Shown: positions 44,887 to 54,126, numbered from the stretch's first letter. The stretch is 64,000 bases of DNA from JALHST01 sp963798435 (GCA_963798435.1 CAWCTF010000002.1:186001-250000); one strand, 5' to 3'. Numbers and translations are program-made. The notes: generated by a model from the letters alone, not told the origin.

Positions 44887-45975
44887 CTACTCAAAATAGC
44901 TAAAGGTCTCTCCAGGCTTAATGGTAAGCAAGGTTTCATAGATCAATCGAATCACATTCTCGACATCGTCTTGATGCACTGTTTCCACGGTGGTATGCAT
45001 ATATCGCAAGGGTAATGAAATCAAGGCCGAGGCTACACCCCCATTGCTATAGGCAAATGCATCTGTGTCTGTACCTGTTGATCGGGAAGCCGCCATACGC
45101 TGAAACGGTATTTTTTTCTTTTCTGCCGTTTCGATTATTCTTTCCCTTAATTTATTCTGAACTGCCGGGGCATATGAAATGACTGGTCCTGCGCCGATTT
45201 CTGTATGTCCCTGGGTTTTTTTCTCAATCATGGGGGTCGTAGTATCATGGCAGACATCTGTAATGATAGCGACATTCGGCTTAATGGTATTCGTTATCAT
45301 TTCTGCGCCACGAAGACCGATTTCTTCTTGAACGGAATTGGTAACATATAACCCAAAAGGCAACTTTTTCTTGTTCTCATGAAGTAGTCTTGCCACCTCC
45401 GCGATCATAAAGCCGCCTGCACGATTGTCTATGGCCCTACAGACGAATTTGTTTTTGTTCAAGATATGAAAGGTATCGGGGTAGGTTATAACGCAACCTA
45501 CATGAACGCCTAATTTTTCAACCGCTGCCTTGTCTTTCGCACCGATGTCTATAAAAATATTATCCAGTTTTGGGGCTTCTTCCTTGTCGGCTTTTCTGGT
45601 ATGAATCGCCGGCCATCCAAAGACTCCCTTTACGATTCCTTTTTTAGTATGAATATTGACCCATTTCGAGGCCGCAATTTGATGATCGCTCCCCCCGTTT
45701 CGAATCACGTAGATAAGTCCGTTATCAGTAATATAGTTTACATACCAGGAAATTTCATCAGAATGACCTTCAATGACCACTTTGTAGGGTTCATCTGGAT
45801 TGATTACCCCGACCGCCGTTCCGTAGGTATCGGTAATGAACGTATCGACGTATGGTTTGAGATAATTCATCCATAGTTTTTGACCTTCCCATTCATATCC
45901 CGTTGGGGCTGCATTGTTGAGGTATTTTTCAAAGAAATCAAGTGATTTTTTCGTAAGTATCTTGCTCGTGCTCAT
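44887..45975 (-). CDS. M42 family metallopeptidase (glutamyl aminopeptidase-like)
   Basis: The 362-residue protein is a member of the M42 tetrahedral aminopeptidases. The zinc ligands and base appear in order: His in VIEGHSDEIS, Asp in CRAIDNRAGG, the glutamate pair in TNSVQEEIGLRG, Asp in TDVCHDTTTP and His in MHTTVETVH. The PTGYEWEGQ block near the N-terminus is the usual entry. These cytoplasmic complexes trim short peptides. It ends 62 bases from the NUDIX gene start and is divergent from the DUF4294 gene. Confidence 0.94.
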   Translation of the reverse strand: MSTSKILTKKSLDFFEKYLNNAAPTGYEWEGQKLWMNYLKPYVDTFITDTYGTAVGVINPDEPYKVVIEGHSDEISWYVNYITDNGLIYVIRNGGSDHQIAASKWVNIHTKKGIVKGVFGWPAIHTRKADKEEAPKLDNIFIDIGAKDKAAVEKLGVHVGCVITYPDTFHILNKNKFVCRAIDNRAGGFMIAEVARLLHENKKKLPFGLYVTNSVQEEIGLRGAEMITNTIKPNVAIITDVCHDTTTPMIEKKTQGHTEIGAGPVISYAPAVQNKLRERIIETAEKKKIPFQRMAASRSTGTDTDAFAYSNGGVASALISLPLRYMHTTVETVHQDDVENVIRLIYETLLTIKPGETFSYFE

Positions 45976-46080
45976 TTAGGCTTCAATTTAGCTGCAAACT
46001 TAGCAATATTCACTTTTAATTAATAATAACATCACATCTTTATCATTAATTTTGATTTGCCTATGGCGCCCATTAACAAA

Positions 46081-46770
46081 ATGAAAAAACGATTCGCTTT
46101 ATTTTTTTTTAACTCCGTCTGTTTTCTAGGGATATCCCAAATCCCAGACCACCCAATAGATTCTTTGCAGGAGAGCCTTATCATTATTGAAGGGGATTCG
46201 ATTTTTCGGAGCTCGATCGACCTTGACGAAGTATATGTTTTTGGGAAACTTGATTTTTCGAATTATGAAGAGAAGTTACGGTATTATATTTTAAGGCGAA
46301 AAACCATTAAAGTATACCCGTATGCAAAATTGGCAGCCGAACGTTTGGTCGAATTAAACGACAGTCTTGCAAAAATAACGAAGCCCAGGCTTCGTAAAAG
46401 ATATACGAGAGAGGTGCAAAAGTACATTGAGGGAGAATTCTCAGATGAACTTAAAAAGTTGACAAGAACCGAAGGACAAATCTTGGTCAAGCTCATTTAT
46501 AGACAGACGGGGAAGACGGCTTTTGATTTGGTGAAGGAACTCAGAAATGGCTGGCGGGCCTTTTGGTACAACACGACTGCAAAATTTTTTAAGATCAGTA
46601 TCAAAGAAGAATATACACCAGATTTGATTCAAGAGGATTATCTTATTGAGGACATACTTCAAAGAGCATTTACTTCAGGCCTCTTGGTGCGGCAGAAGTC
46701 GGCTTTGAATTATGATTTTTCAGAGCTTACCAATAAGTGGAATACTCAAAAAAAAGGTGAAAAGGAATAA
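46081..46770 (+). CDS. DUF4294 family exported protein
   Basis: The product has about 229 residues from the ATG at 46081; the upstream in-frame ATG (46057) would put eight residues before the signal peptide. Residues 1-20 (MKKRFALFFFNSVCFLGISQ) are a signal peptide. The mature protein has an N-terminal DEVYVFGKLDF strand and a helical domain (KTIKVYPYAKLAAERLVELN, then the KLTRTEGQILVKLIYRQTG block) matching DUF4294 of Bacteroidota. Function unknown; the family often lies next to the M42 peptidase gene, as here (divergent). Confidence 0.84.
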   Translation: MKKRFALFFFNSVCFLGISQIPDHPIDSLQESLIIIEGDSIFRSSIDLDEVYVFGKLDFSNYEEKLRYYILRRKTIKVYPYAKLAAERLVELNDSLAKITKPRLRKRYTREVQKYIEGEFSDELKKLTRTEGQILVKLIYRQTGKTAFDLVKELRNGWRAFWYNTTAKFFKISIKEEYTPDLIQEDYLIEDILQRAFTSGLLVRQKSALNYDFSELTNKWNTQKKGEKE

Positions 46771-46850
46771 GAAACACCAGTCCTTGGGACAACATTACAG
46801 GCCGCACTAAGAACGAAAGCTTTTCCCAAATCATTAGGTGCCTAGGGGCA

Positions 46851-47081
46851 TTAGTTTTTTTTTGTTCCGAAAAAGGCATCCATTATCACTTTCATACTAT
46901 AAAAGCCTAGAGCAATGGCGGCAATTGCCAAGAGGCCCCCAATTATAAGAACGGGCCAAAACCAGGGATGCCCTTGATTTTTGAATGCTTCATAAAGAAC
47001 TACTGGTGCTATGAACATGATGGCTATCGTATATGCTACATATTTCAATCCCTTGACGAGTAAGTCTTTATCAGTTTTCAT
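46851..47081 (-). CDS. DUF6095-like small membrane protein
   Basis: This is a 76-residue protein with two membrane segments (about 13-30 and 41-63) joined by a short loop, KNQGHPWFW, and a short positively charged C-terminus ending GTKKN. It resembles a small Bacteroidota-only family of two-span proteins; function unknown. A -7-like element TATTTTTG lies at 47105-47112. The T-run at its 3' end (46853-46864 on the plus strand) may also stop transcripts from the convergent DUF4294 gene. Confidence 0.7.
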   Translation of the reverse strand: MKTDKDLLVKGLKYVAYTIAIMFIAPVVLYEAFKNQGHPWFWPVLIIGGLLAIAAIALGFYSMKVIMDAFFGTKKN

Positions 47082-47104
47082 AGGAGTGTGGTGTCGCGTT
47101 TTAC

Positions 47105-47112
47105 CAAAAATA
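47105..47112 (-). promoter_or_regulatory. candidate -7 element
   Basis: On the minus strand this reads TATTTTTG, matching TAnnTTTG, 23 bases before the start of the small membrane protein gene. No -33 element at the right distance is seen. The rest of 47082-47335 holds no other feature I can support. Confidence 0.35.
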
Positions 47113-47335
47113 CCGATTATCGCCCAAACCTAGCGAGCGGAATCAACTCAATATTATTTTAGATATTTTGTGATGAAACAAGGATATGGCAGCTATAAAT
47201 TCAAAAAATGGGGTTGAAGTAAGGCTTGAAGTGCACCTTGAAATTTAGGTTTCGCCAAAAAAAAGCCAGATAAGCGAATTAGAACGCGTTGCTTCCTAGC
47301 ATAGCAAATTTAACAAGCCCTAGAACAGGTGTAGC

Positions 47336-48151
47336 CTATTTTTCTTTTATCAACAATGAATCGGAAAAGGCTTGACATACGGCAAAGTAGCCCAATGCAA
47401 AATTTTCGGGTTCGGTGGTGTTGATAATATTCCCTTTGACCGTTGCTGCTTGTGATTGAAACGGACCTTGGTCCCCGCCACTTTGAATGATCAATTGGTT
47501 CATATAATTAAAAAATGGTTCATCAACGCCAATAAGGCTAATTTGGAGTTCGGTTCCTGGGTCTAAACCCTCATCGTAGAAATAGGAGAATTGAAATGAT
47601 TGACCGGGATAGAAGGTGTCCTCGGAAACCAAATACTGATCGAAATGAAAATCAAAAAGATAAAAATCGGTTCTGTCCTTGGCATCTGTAAATGATAATT
47701 TTACTTCGGTTTCTTTACCGGTAAACAAAGTTCCTTCTCCTTGAACCAAACTATCGATTGGAACGCTAGGAACAAACCTTGCACTTGCAAGGTACTGCTG
47801 CCCTTCATAATCAATGGCCAATACAAGTGGTCCGTCGGTCAGCATGGTTTGATCGACTTCCCTGGTATAAATACCTGTATTAGGCGCCAGTTCATTAAGG
47901 CCAACACTCGTATTATCCGCGCTATTGGTGAGTGTGATATGTGTCAAGTTAGCGGCTTGTATCTCTTCAAAAAACGGACTAGTTTTACTCGCGGTTACTT
48001 GAACCACTACGGTTGGTTGTGACACGTCATATAAGCGTATCACAGCATCAATGACAAGTCTTGGGGTATCAATGGGCACTTCGACTTCGATTACGTCCTG
48101 ACATCCTACCAAAATAATAAAGAGAATTAAAGGGAAAATGTTTTTTCGCAT
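47336..48151 (-). CDS. DUF4249 family lipoprotein
   Basis: This 271-residue protein has a lipoprotein signal ending ILVGC (cysteine at residue 16) followed by QDVIEVEVPIDTPRLVIDAV, the DUF4249 opening. The rest is predicted beta-rich. DUF4249 proteins are regularly paired with TonB receptors in Bacteroidota, probably as the lipoprotein lid or partner at the cell surface. The gene follows the TonB receptor gene after 3 bases, so the two are co-expressed. Ligand unknown. An extra stretch of 184 bases separates it from the small membrane protein gene. Confidence 0.9.
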   Translation of the reverse strand: MRKNIFPLILFIILVGCQDVIEVEVPIDTPRLVIDAVIRLYDVSQPTVVVQVTASKTSPFFEEIQAANLTHITLTNSADNTSVGLNELAPNTGIYTREVDQTMLTDGPLVLAIDYEGQQYLASARFVPSVPIDSLVQGEGTLFTGKETEVKLSFTDAKDRTDFYLFDFHFDQYLVSEDTFYPGQSFQFSYFYDEGLDPGTELQISLIGVDEPFFNYMNQLIIQSGGDQGPFQSQAATVKGNIINTTEPENFALGYFAVCQAFSDSLLIKEK

Positions 48152-48154
48152 ATT

Positions 48155-50533
48155 CTAAAACTTAAAGTTATAGGTTACTGCAGGTACAATTCCAAATATG
48201 GAAGTACGCACGGCTTCATTGACCCCAGTATCCTGATTGCGACTAAAATTAATGGAGGCTGAATTTTTTCTATTATATACATTATAAATACTAAAAACCC
48301 ATTCGGCCTGCCACTTTCTGCCTATATTTTTCCTAGGAACCATCGTGGCCGATAGATCTAGGCGATGGTAGGCCGGTAATCTTTCTTGATTTCGCAGCCC
48401 GTAATAGGGAATCGTCAAGCCCTGAAATTCAAACTGGCCAATCGGATAATTGGTAGGTTGCCCTGTCTGGAAGACGAAATTGGTATTAAAACTCCACTTT
48501 TCATTAAGCTCATAACTTCCATAGAATGATACATCATGTGTTTTATCATACGGTGTGTTATACCATTCCCCATTATTGAGCCCAGGTTCGTTTGCGTTTC
48601 TTCCCGGGGTACGTTGCTCAGACTTTGAAAGGGTATACGCCAGCCAACCTTGAAATTGCCCTTCGTTTTTGCGTAAAAGCAGTTCAAGTCCGTACGCCCG
48701 AGCCTGACCATTTAAAATTACCTCTTCTATGGCCTTGTTAGCAATCAGGTTGGCACCGTCAATATAATCGATTCGGTTCTGAACCGATTTATAGAACACT
48801 TCCGATTCGACCGAATAGTTGCTGCGATCCAGGTTTTTAAAATATCCGAAAGCATATTGATCAAGAAGCTGTGGCTTTATAAAGGAGCCACTAGGCGTCC
48901 AAACATCAAGCGGGGTAGGGGAACTGGTATTCGATAATAAATGCAGGTACTGGCTCAAACGTGTATAACTGGCCTTCAACGAGGTTGCTTCGTCCAGGGT
49001 ATATGAAAAGGATATCCTGGGCTCAAAATTATTAAAGGTTGCCAAACTCCCACGCCCTGGATTGATGGTTTCAAATGGCTTACCCTCTTGATAAATTTGT
49101 AAGGTAGGGTTGTATTCAACTGCATTGCCATCGGCATAAAGATTCAATTCATCCTGCCCTAAACGTACAAAATTGCTAAATCGAATGCCATAACCAACAC
49201 TCAAATTTTCAGTAATCCGGTGCTCTATATCCACGTATGCTGCAAACTCATTCGCATACTTTTGAATCAACTGCTCCTCTAAAATGCCAGAATTGGCGTT
49301 ACTAGGTTCAATTTTGCCGGGATTGAATTGATAGTAAATATTATTTAGGCCATAATTGATTTGAAGTTTGTCACTGATATAATCCTTCAAATCGTACTTG
49401 ACATTGAAATTCCGGATGCCTGAATTCCAATTAAAGCCTACAAAATCTAATTTTAATCCATAGTAATAATCAGAATATATCAAAGAAAGATTCGAAAATA
49501 GTTTATCGGAGAACAGATGATTCCATCGAAAATTACCCACTGCGTTGCCATAGGTATTTACAAAGCTATCACTAATACCAAAAACGTCCCGGCCAAAATA
49601 GCCAGACAAAAATAGGCTATTGCGCGTATCGACATTGAAATTGATTTTGGTATTCAAATCATAGAAATAAGCGGTATTATCAACTTGAAAAAGGGGTAAA
49701 AACAAATGCGCATAGGAACCTCTTCCACCTATTAGAAATGCAGCTTTATCTTTTACGATAGGGCCCTCTACCAACAGGCGACTTGCAACTGCGCCAATAC
49801 CTCCGTTTATTTTCAACTCCTTACTATTACCCTCTTTTTGAAAAATATCCAAGACGGAAGATACCCGTCCGCCATACCGTGCGGGAATACCCCCTTTGTA
49901 CAATTTTATGTCCTTAATGGCATCTGGATTAAACACAGAGAAAAAGCCAAACAAATGCGAGGAGTTAAAGATCGTAGCTTCATCGAGAAGAATGAGATTC
50001 TGATCGACTGAACCGCCTCTGACATTAAAACCAGATGCACCTTCTCCGGCATTGGTTACTCCTGGCAGTAGAAGAATCGATTTAATAACATCAGCTTCCC
50101 CTAAAATGACGGGAATTTTTTTAATAGTCGCAGCCGACAAAACGTTGACACTCATCTGGGGCTTTCGAATATCAACCTGCTCCACATCCTCGGTAATGAC
50201 TACTTCATCTAATTGTTCTGACTCTTCCAACAGATGAAAATTAAGCGCAATATTTTTCGTCAGGGAAACTGTTTTAATAACATCACTAAACCCTAAATAG
50301 CTTATTTGGATTACATATTCCCCTTCTGGAAGCGTTAGTGAATAAAAACCATATTCGTTCGTAGTCACACCGGTTCTCAGTGCAGGTACGGCAACTGTAA
50401 CACCAATTAATGTTTCATTACTTGCTGCTTCGTAAACGGTGCCACTCAGTGTAAATTTTTGTTGTGTGAATGCACTATAGTAGCTTAAGATCAAAAATAG
50501 GAAAGCAATGGTACGTAGGTCCTTCAATTGCAA
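48155..50533 (-). CDS. TonB-dependent receptor with carboxypeptidase-like N-domain
   Basis: The protein has 792 residues. A signal peptide (ending AFTQQ, about residue 25) is followed by a carboxypeptidase-like regulatory domain (LSGTVYEAASNETLIGVTVA, GFYSLTLPEGEY). The plug domain has GASGFNVRGGSVDQNLILLD and KDIKLYKGGIPARYGGRVSS, and a large beta-barrel ends with FKF. It has the layout of the outer-membrane receptors paired with DUF4249. It is shorter than SusC-like polysaccharide receptors (about 1000). The substrate is unknown; it need not be a sugar. DUF4249 is 3 bases downstream. Confidence 0.93.
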   Translation of the reverse strand: MQLKDLRTIAFLFLILSYYSAFTQQKFTLSGTVYEAASNETLIGVTVAVPALRTGVTTNEYGFYSLTLPEGEYVIQISYLGFSDVIKTVSLTKNIALNFHLLEESEQLDEVVITEDVEQVDIRKPQMSVNVLSAATIKKIPVILGEADVIKSILLLPGVTNAGEGASGFNVRGGSVDQNLILLDEATIFNSSHLFGFFSVFNPDAIKDIKLYKGGIPARYGGRVSSVLDIFQKEGNSKELKINGGIGAVASRLLVEGPIVKDKAAFLIGGRGSYAHLFLPLFQVDNTAYFYDLNTKINFNVDTRNSLFLSGYFGRDVFGISDSFVNTYGNAVGNFRWNHLFSDKLFSNLSLIYSDYYYGLKLDFVGFNWNSGIRNFNVKYDLKDYISDKLQINYGLNNIYYQFNPGKIEPSNANSGILEEQLIQKYANEFAAYVDIEHRITENLSVGYGIRFSNFVRLGQDELNLYADGNAVEYNPTLQIYQEGKPFETINPGRGSLATFNNFEPRISFSYTLDEATSLKASYTRLSQYLHLLSNTSSPTPLDVWTPSGSFIKPQLLDQYAFGYFKNLDRSNYSVESEVFYKSVQNRIDYIDGANLIANKAIEEVILNGQARAYGLELLLRKNEGQFQGWLAYTLSKSEQRTPGRNANEPGLNNGEWYNTPYDKTHDVSFYGSYELNEKWSFNTNFVFQTGQPTNYPIGQFEFQGLTIPYYGLRNQERLPAYHRLDLSATMVPRKNIGRKWQAEWVFSIYNVYNRKNSASINFSRNQDTGVNEAVRTSIFGIVPAVTYNFKF

Positions 50534-50589
50534 TTTTTTATAAATGTAGTAAGAAATAAAAGTGTGTTGACTGTGTTAACAATTATTTA

Positions 50590-50621
50590 AAATAAAAGGC
50601 CCACACCATACGGTAGGGGCC
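50590..50621 (-). terminator. intrinsic terminator of icd
   Basis: On the minus strand GGCCCC, TACC, a GTAT loop, GGTG and TGGGCC form a stem (50598-50621) followed by TTTTATTTT. It lies 26 bases after the icd stop codon. Confidence 0.75.
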
Positions 50622-50646
50622 ATTATTTGAAAACGTAGGAATCCTG

Positions 50647-52866
50647 TTAAATATGTTGGAGAATCGTATTGAATACAGCACTAGGTCGCATGGCCTTCGC
50701 CATAAGCAGTTCATCAGGTCTGTAATAACCTCCGATTTCCTGTGGGTAACCTTGTGCAGTGGTCAGTTCATCGATAATCTTCGATTCGTTGGTTTCCAGC
50801 TCATTGGCAATTTTTACGAAAAGGGATTTTAGTTCAGGGTCCTTGTTTTGTTTTGCCAACGCCTGCGCCCAATATAAAGCTAGATAGAAATGGCTTCCTC
50901 GGGTATCTAGTTCTTTTACTTTGCGTGAGGGGGATTTGTCGTTGTCCAAAAACTTTTCAGTGGCGTTGTCAAGCGCATCGGCTAAAATCCGCGCTTTTTC
51001 ATTGTTGTTTTTTTCACCATAAAATTCCAAGGAAACTCCGAGTGCTAAAAATTCACCAAGCGAATCCCATCGCAAATGGCCTTCTTCCAAAAATTGCTCA
51101 ACATGTTTTGGCGCGCAACCACCGGCACCGGTCTCAAATAGTCCACCACCATTCATTAATGGGACAATTGATAACATTTTGGCACTAGTACCCACCTCGA
51201 GTATCGGAAAAAGATCCGTTAGATAGTCGCGTAAGACATTTCCGGAGACCGAGATGGTATCCTTACCTTCTTTAAGGCGGCGCAATGTAAATTCGGTTGC
51301 TTCGATTGGGTCACAAATTCGAATATCCAAGCCGGTTGTATCATGGTCTTTAAGGTATAGGTTCACCTTTTTTATCAATTCCCGGTCATGTGCCCTTGAA
51401 GCTTCTAACCAAAAAATTGTAGGAACATGGGTTGCCTGGGCCCTAGAAACCGCCAATCTGACCCAATCCTGAATAGGGGCATCCTTTGTCTGGCACATTC
51501 TCCAAATATCGCCTTCTTCAACGTTGTGTTCTAAAAGGATTTCCCCTGAATGGGTATCGATAACCAAAACCTTTCCGGAGGATGCAATTTCAAAGGTCTT
51601 ATCATGAGAGCCATATTCTTCCGCTTTTTGTGCCATCAAACCGACGTTGGGGACGGTCCCCATAGTCCTAGGATCGAAAGCGCCATATTTCTTGCAGAAA
51701 TCTATGGTCGCTGAATAAATTCCAGCATAACTGCTATCAGGAATCACAGCGATTATGTCCTGTAATTTTCCTTCGGCATTATACATTTTTCCCGAATTAC
51801 GGATCATTGCGGGCATTGAAGCATCAATGATGATGTCACTAGGAACATGCAGATTGGTAATTCCCTTTTCTGAATTTACCATGGCCAATTCAGGACCATT
51901 TTTAATAGCCGTCTTAATGTCGTTTTCAATTTCCGTTTTTGTATCCGAAGGTAATTCGGCAATCTTCCTCAATAAATTTTCGAGACCATCACGGGCATTT
52001 ACGCCAACGGAATCAAAGATGGCCTGATGCTTCTTAAAAACATCGGCAAAATAGACGAGCAATGCGTGTCCAAAAATAATCGGATCGGAAACCTTCATCA
52101 TGGTGGCCTTCAAATGGAGTGAGAAAAGTACCCCTTCATTTTTAGCAGATTCTATGGCGTTTTTCAAAAATTGTATTAGCGCTTTCTTGCCCATTACGGT
52201 AGCATCGATGATTTCCCCATCAAGCAAGTTTATTCTTTCTTTAAGGACGGTTGTCGTACCATCCGATTTTAACAAGTCGACCCGAATATCGGTCCCTTTG
52301 GTAAGGGTTATCGATTTTTCATTGGCTTTGAAATCCCCATGTGACATGGTAGCCACATGCGTTTTAGACGTTGCACTCCATGGGCCCATAGAATGGGGGT
52401 TCTTTTTGGCATAATTCTTCACTGCCCTAGGGGCCCTTCGGTCTGAATTGCCTTCACGAAGCACCGGATTGACGGCACTTCCCTTTATTCTGTCGTATCG
52501 GGATCTAATTTCTTTTTCCTTGGCGTCGGCAGGTTCATCAGGATACGCTGGAAGTGCGTATCCTTTTCCTTGTAATTCGGCAATGGCTTCTTTTAGTTGA
52601 GGTAATGAAGCACTTATGTTCGGTAACTTGATAATATTTGCTTCGGGGTCCATTGCCATTTTACCTAATTCCTCAAGATCGTTATCCATCCTTTGGGACG
52701 CATCAAGAAAGTCGGGAAAATTGGCAATGATCCTTCCTGATAATGAGATATCCTTTGTTTCGATGCGTATTCCAGACGATTTTGCAAAGGCCTTAATTAT
52801 GGGCAGGAAAGATTGTGTGGCCAAGGCTGGCGCTTCGTCTGTTTTTGTATAGAAAATTCTTGGCAT
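50647..52866 (-). CDS. icd: NADP-dependent isocitrate dehydrogenase, monomeric type
   Basis: The enzyme (739 residues) converts isocitrate to 2-oxoglutarate, giving NADPH. Length and blocks match the monomeric form: IFYTKTDEAPALATQSFLPI at the start, AIIPDSSYAGIY-like segments in the middle, DTHSGEILLEHNVEEGDIWR, and GNVLRDYLTDLFPILEVGTS with GAGGCAPKHVEQF near the C-terminal part. This is not related in sequence to the homodimeric E. coli Icd. The -7 element TATATTTG lies at 52895-52902. It is monocistronic, ending in a hairpin. Confidence 0.96.
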   Translation of the reverse strand: MPRIFYTKTDEAPALATQSFLPIIKAFAKSSGIRIETKDISLSGRIIANFPDFLDASQRMDNDLEELGKMAMDPEANIIKLPNISASLPQLKEAIAELQGKGYALPAYPDEPADAKEKEIRSRYDRIKGSAVNPVLREGNSDRRAPRAVKNYAKKNPHSMGPWSATSKTHVATMSHGDFKANEKSITLTKGTDIRVDLLKSDGTTTVLKERINLLDGEIIDATVMGKKALIQFLKNAIESAKNEGVLFSLHLKATMMKVSDPIIFGHALLVYFADVFKKHQAIFDSVGVNARDGLENLLRKIAELPSDTKTEIENDIKTAIKNGPELAMVNSEKGITNLHVPSDIIIDASMPAMIRNSGKMYNAEGKLQDIIAVIPDSSYAGIYSATIDFCKKYGAFDPRTMGTVPNVGLMAQKAEEYGSHDKTFEIASSGKVLVIDTHSGEILLEHNVEEGDIWRMCQTKDAPIQDWVRLAVSRAQATHVPTIFWLEASRAHDRELIKKVNLYLKDHDTTGLDIRICDPIEATEFTLRRLKEGKDTISVSGNVLRDYLTDLFPILEVGTSAKMLSIVPLMNGGGLFETGAGGCAPKHVEQFLEEGHLRWDSLGEFLALGVSLEFYGEKNNNEKARILADALDNATEKFLDNDKSPSRKVKELDTRGSHFYLALYWAQALAKQNKDPELKSLFVKIANELETNESKIIDELTTAQGYPQEIGGYYRPDELLMAKAMRPSAVFNTILQHI

Positions 52867-52894
52867 TTGTATGTTCGAGTTTGTTTAAGCGGAG

Positions 52895-52902
52895 CAAATA
52901 TA
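52895..52902 (-). promoter_or_regulatory. candidate -7 element of icd
   Basis: On the minus strand this reads TATATTTG, a full TAnnTTTG match. It is 29 bases before the icd ATG (52866). No clear -33 TTTG is found at 19-20 bases. Confidence 0.5.
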
Positions 52903-53111
52903 CAATTTTATAAATGTGTAAAAGCGCAGCAAATCGGGATTCTTGCCCAACTTTCTAAAAACTGAAAAACTCAAAGATCGCTAGGTTGTGAACTTGTGGA
53001 GGAATATACAATACTAGATGCCGCAATCGATACGGTTCGTAGCACAAATTAGCGATGAATTCGTATTTGACCGAAATGGCTTGAATGGCGAACTGTGAGG
53101 AATTAAATAAC

Positions 53112-53152
53112 AAAAGCCATATCATTGTACAAGTACATTGATATGGCTTTTT
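53112..53152. terminator. strong orphan hairpin with T-tail
   Basis: AAAAGCCATATCA (53112-53124) is perfectly complementary to TGATATGGCTTTT (53139-53151). The inner arms TGTA and TACA extend it across one mismatch around a CAAG loop. T-rich tails are present in both directions. It has the shape of a bidirectional terminator, but no recognised gene ends at it on either strand. Confidence 0.7.
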
Positions 53153-53275
53153 AGAAACAATTAACAAACATTTTGTTTTGTTTTTCAACAAAACGGCAAC
53201 CATTGATTGCGTTCGCTTCACCGTTTCAACGTTTGAAATACGTTCCTACTTGAGCATTACACTTAAGCCCTACTT

Positions 53276-53306
53276 TGTATTTCTTCTCGTTGCCTTAATA
53301 CTTTCG
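53276..53306 (+). promoter_or_regulatory. candidate promoter of a small transcript
   Basis: TTTG at 53276-53279 and TACTTTCG at 53299-53306 are separated by 19 bases, a near-perfect Bacteroidota promoter (one mismatch in the -7). It points to a possible small gene at 53312 and the hairpin at 53621-53656, about 340 bases away. Confidence 0.45.
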
Positions 53307-53311
53307 ACTTT

Positions 53312-53545
53312 ATGAATGAGACCAAAGTCCCATCATTAAGGTCAAAGTATCCATATGAAAAGGCCAAGGAACGACAGCCCCTTGTTTTCATACTCATCTC
53401 ATCAGAATATGTCGGCCTGAATAAACAAACCTCCTTTTTAAATGCGATTGAACAACAATATAAAGAACGTAAACTTTATAAAGGCTTTAATTTATATCTA
53501 ACCGATATTTCCTTAAAACCATACTTAAATGTACACTATTTATAA
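53312..53545 (+). CDS. possible small gene, unknown
   Basis: A frame of 77 codons opens with ATG 6 bases after a near-perfect promoter (53276-53306), so the mRNA would be nearly leaderless. The peptide (MNETKVPSLRSKYPYEKAKE and onward) is basic, with a hydrophobic stretch LVFILIS near residue 25; there is no recognised domain. No other ATG lies in frame. It could equally be a non-coding RNA or chance; the call rests on the promoter, not on homology. Confidence 0.25.
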   Translation: MNETKVPSLRSKYPYEKAKERQPLVFILISSEYVGLNKQTSFLNAIEQQYKERKLYKGFNLYLTDISLKPYLNVHYL

Positions 53546-53620
53546 CGAACCATGAAACTTTATAGAGAATTAATAATCAACAACGTATAAACTACAATTA
53601 TGAACAATTGTTTATAAAGA

Positions 53621-53656
53621 GAAACCCGTCCGGAAATTCTATTCCAGACGGGTTTC
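53621..53656 (-). terminator. hairpin terminator after rplS
   Basis: GAAACCCGTC (53621-53630) pairs perfectly with GACGGGTTTC (53647-53656). GGAA/TTCC extends the stem inside. On the minus strand the arm ends in TTTCTCTTT, 22 bases after the rplS stop. It could also end plus-strand transcripts from 53312. Confidence 0.8.
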
Positions 53657-53677
53657 TATATCAAATCGTAACAAATA

Positions 53678-54028
53678 TTATGAACGAATTTCCTTAATAC
53701 GTGCTTTTTTACCGGTAAGTCCTCTGAAGTAGAAGATACGTGCCCTACGCACTTTCCCTTTTTTGTTTACTTCCACCTTTTGCAATGCCGGCATGTTGAT
53801 TGGGAAAATTCGTTCCACTCCGACGGTCCCTGACATTTTGCGTATTGTAAACGTTTCCGTCATCCCGGTTCCTCTTCGTTGAATTACGACACCCTTGAAA
53901 AACTGTGTCCTCGTTTTTTCCCCTTCCTTAATCTCATAATAGACGGTAATGGTATCGCCTGCTGAAAAATCCGGAAAATCTTTTTTTGGAACAAACTCGT
54001 TTTCAACGAACTTAATTAATGATTCCAT
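53678..54028 (-). CDS. rplS: 50S ribosomal protein L19
   Basis: The protein (116 residues) has the diagnostic FSAGDTITVYYEIKEGEKTR block, followed by FKGVVIQRRGTGMTETFTIR, GVERIFPINMP and VRRARIFYFRGLTGKKAR. L19 lies at the interface of the two ribosomal subunits. It has its own promoter (54097-54126) and terminator, so although trmD is its neighbour, as in many bacteria, the two are transcribed separately. rpsP and rimM, often linked to them elsewhere, are not in this window. Confidence 0.97.
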   Translation of the reverse strand: MESLIKFVENEFVPKKDFPDFSAGDTITVYYEIKEGEKTRTQFFKGVVIQRRGTGMTETFTIRKMSGTVGVERIFPINMPALQKVEVNKKGKVRRARIFYFRGLTGKKARIKEIRS

Positions 54029-54096
54029 GGTCTTGTTTTATCGTTATTCGTAAGCCAACATACACGATTTTCGTCAGAGGTTGATTTAACAGTGTG

Positions 54097-54126
54097 CAAA
54101 AATAATCTATATATTAAAACCCACAA
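54097..54126 (-). promoter_or_regulatory. promoter of rplS
   Basis: On the minus strand TTG (54124-54126) is followed after 19 bases by TATTTTTG (54097-54104). The leader to the rplS ATG (54028) would be about 65 bases. The promoter lies between trmD and rplS, showing separate transcription. Confidence 0.6.

Larger units (their letters stand above)
52867..53275. other. gene-poor stretch upstream of icd
   Basis: About 410 bases with no convincing gene. It contains the icd promoter element (52895-52902) and the strong hairpin at 53112-53152. An 88-codon minus-strand frame (52955-53221) crosses the hairpin and has no protein-like composition or start signal, so I do not call it. There is no tRNA-like T-arm and no terminal CCA. 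Confidence 0.6.

Noticed and set aside
46838..46864. TGCC/GGCA stem with a long T-run after the DUF4294 gene
   Set aside because: The stem is only about four pairs. It may help end transcription but is too weak to list as a terminator.
52955..53221. 88-codon minus-strand frame
   Set aside because: It crosses the 53112-53152 hairpin and has no recognisable composition or start signal.
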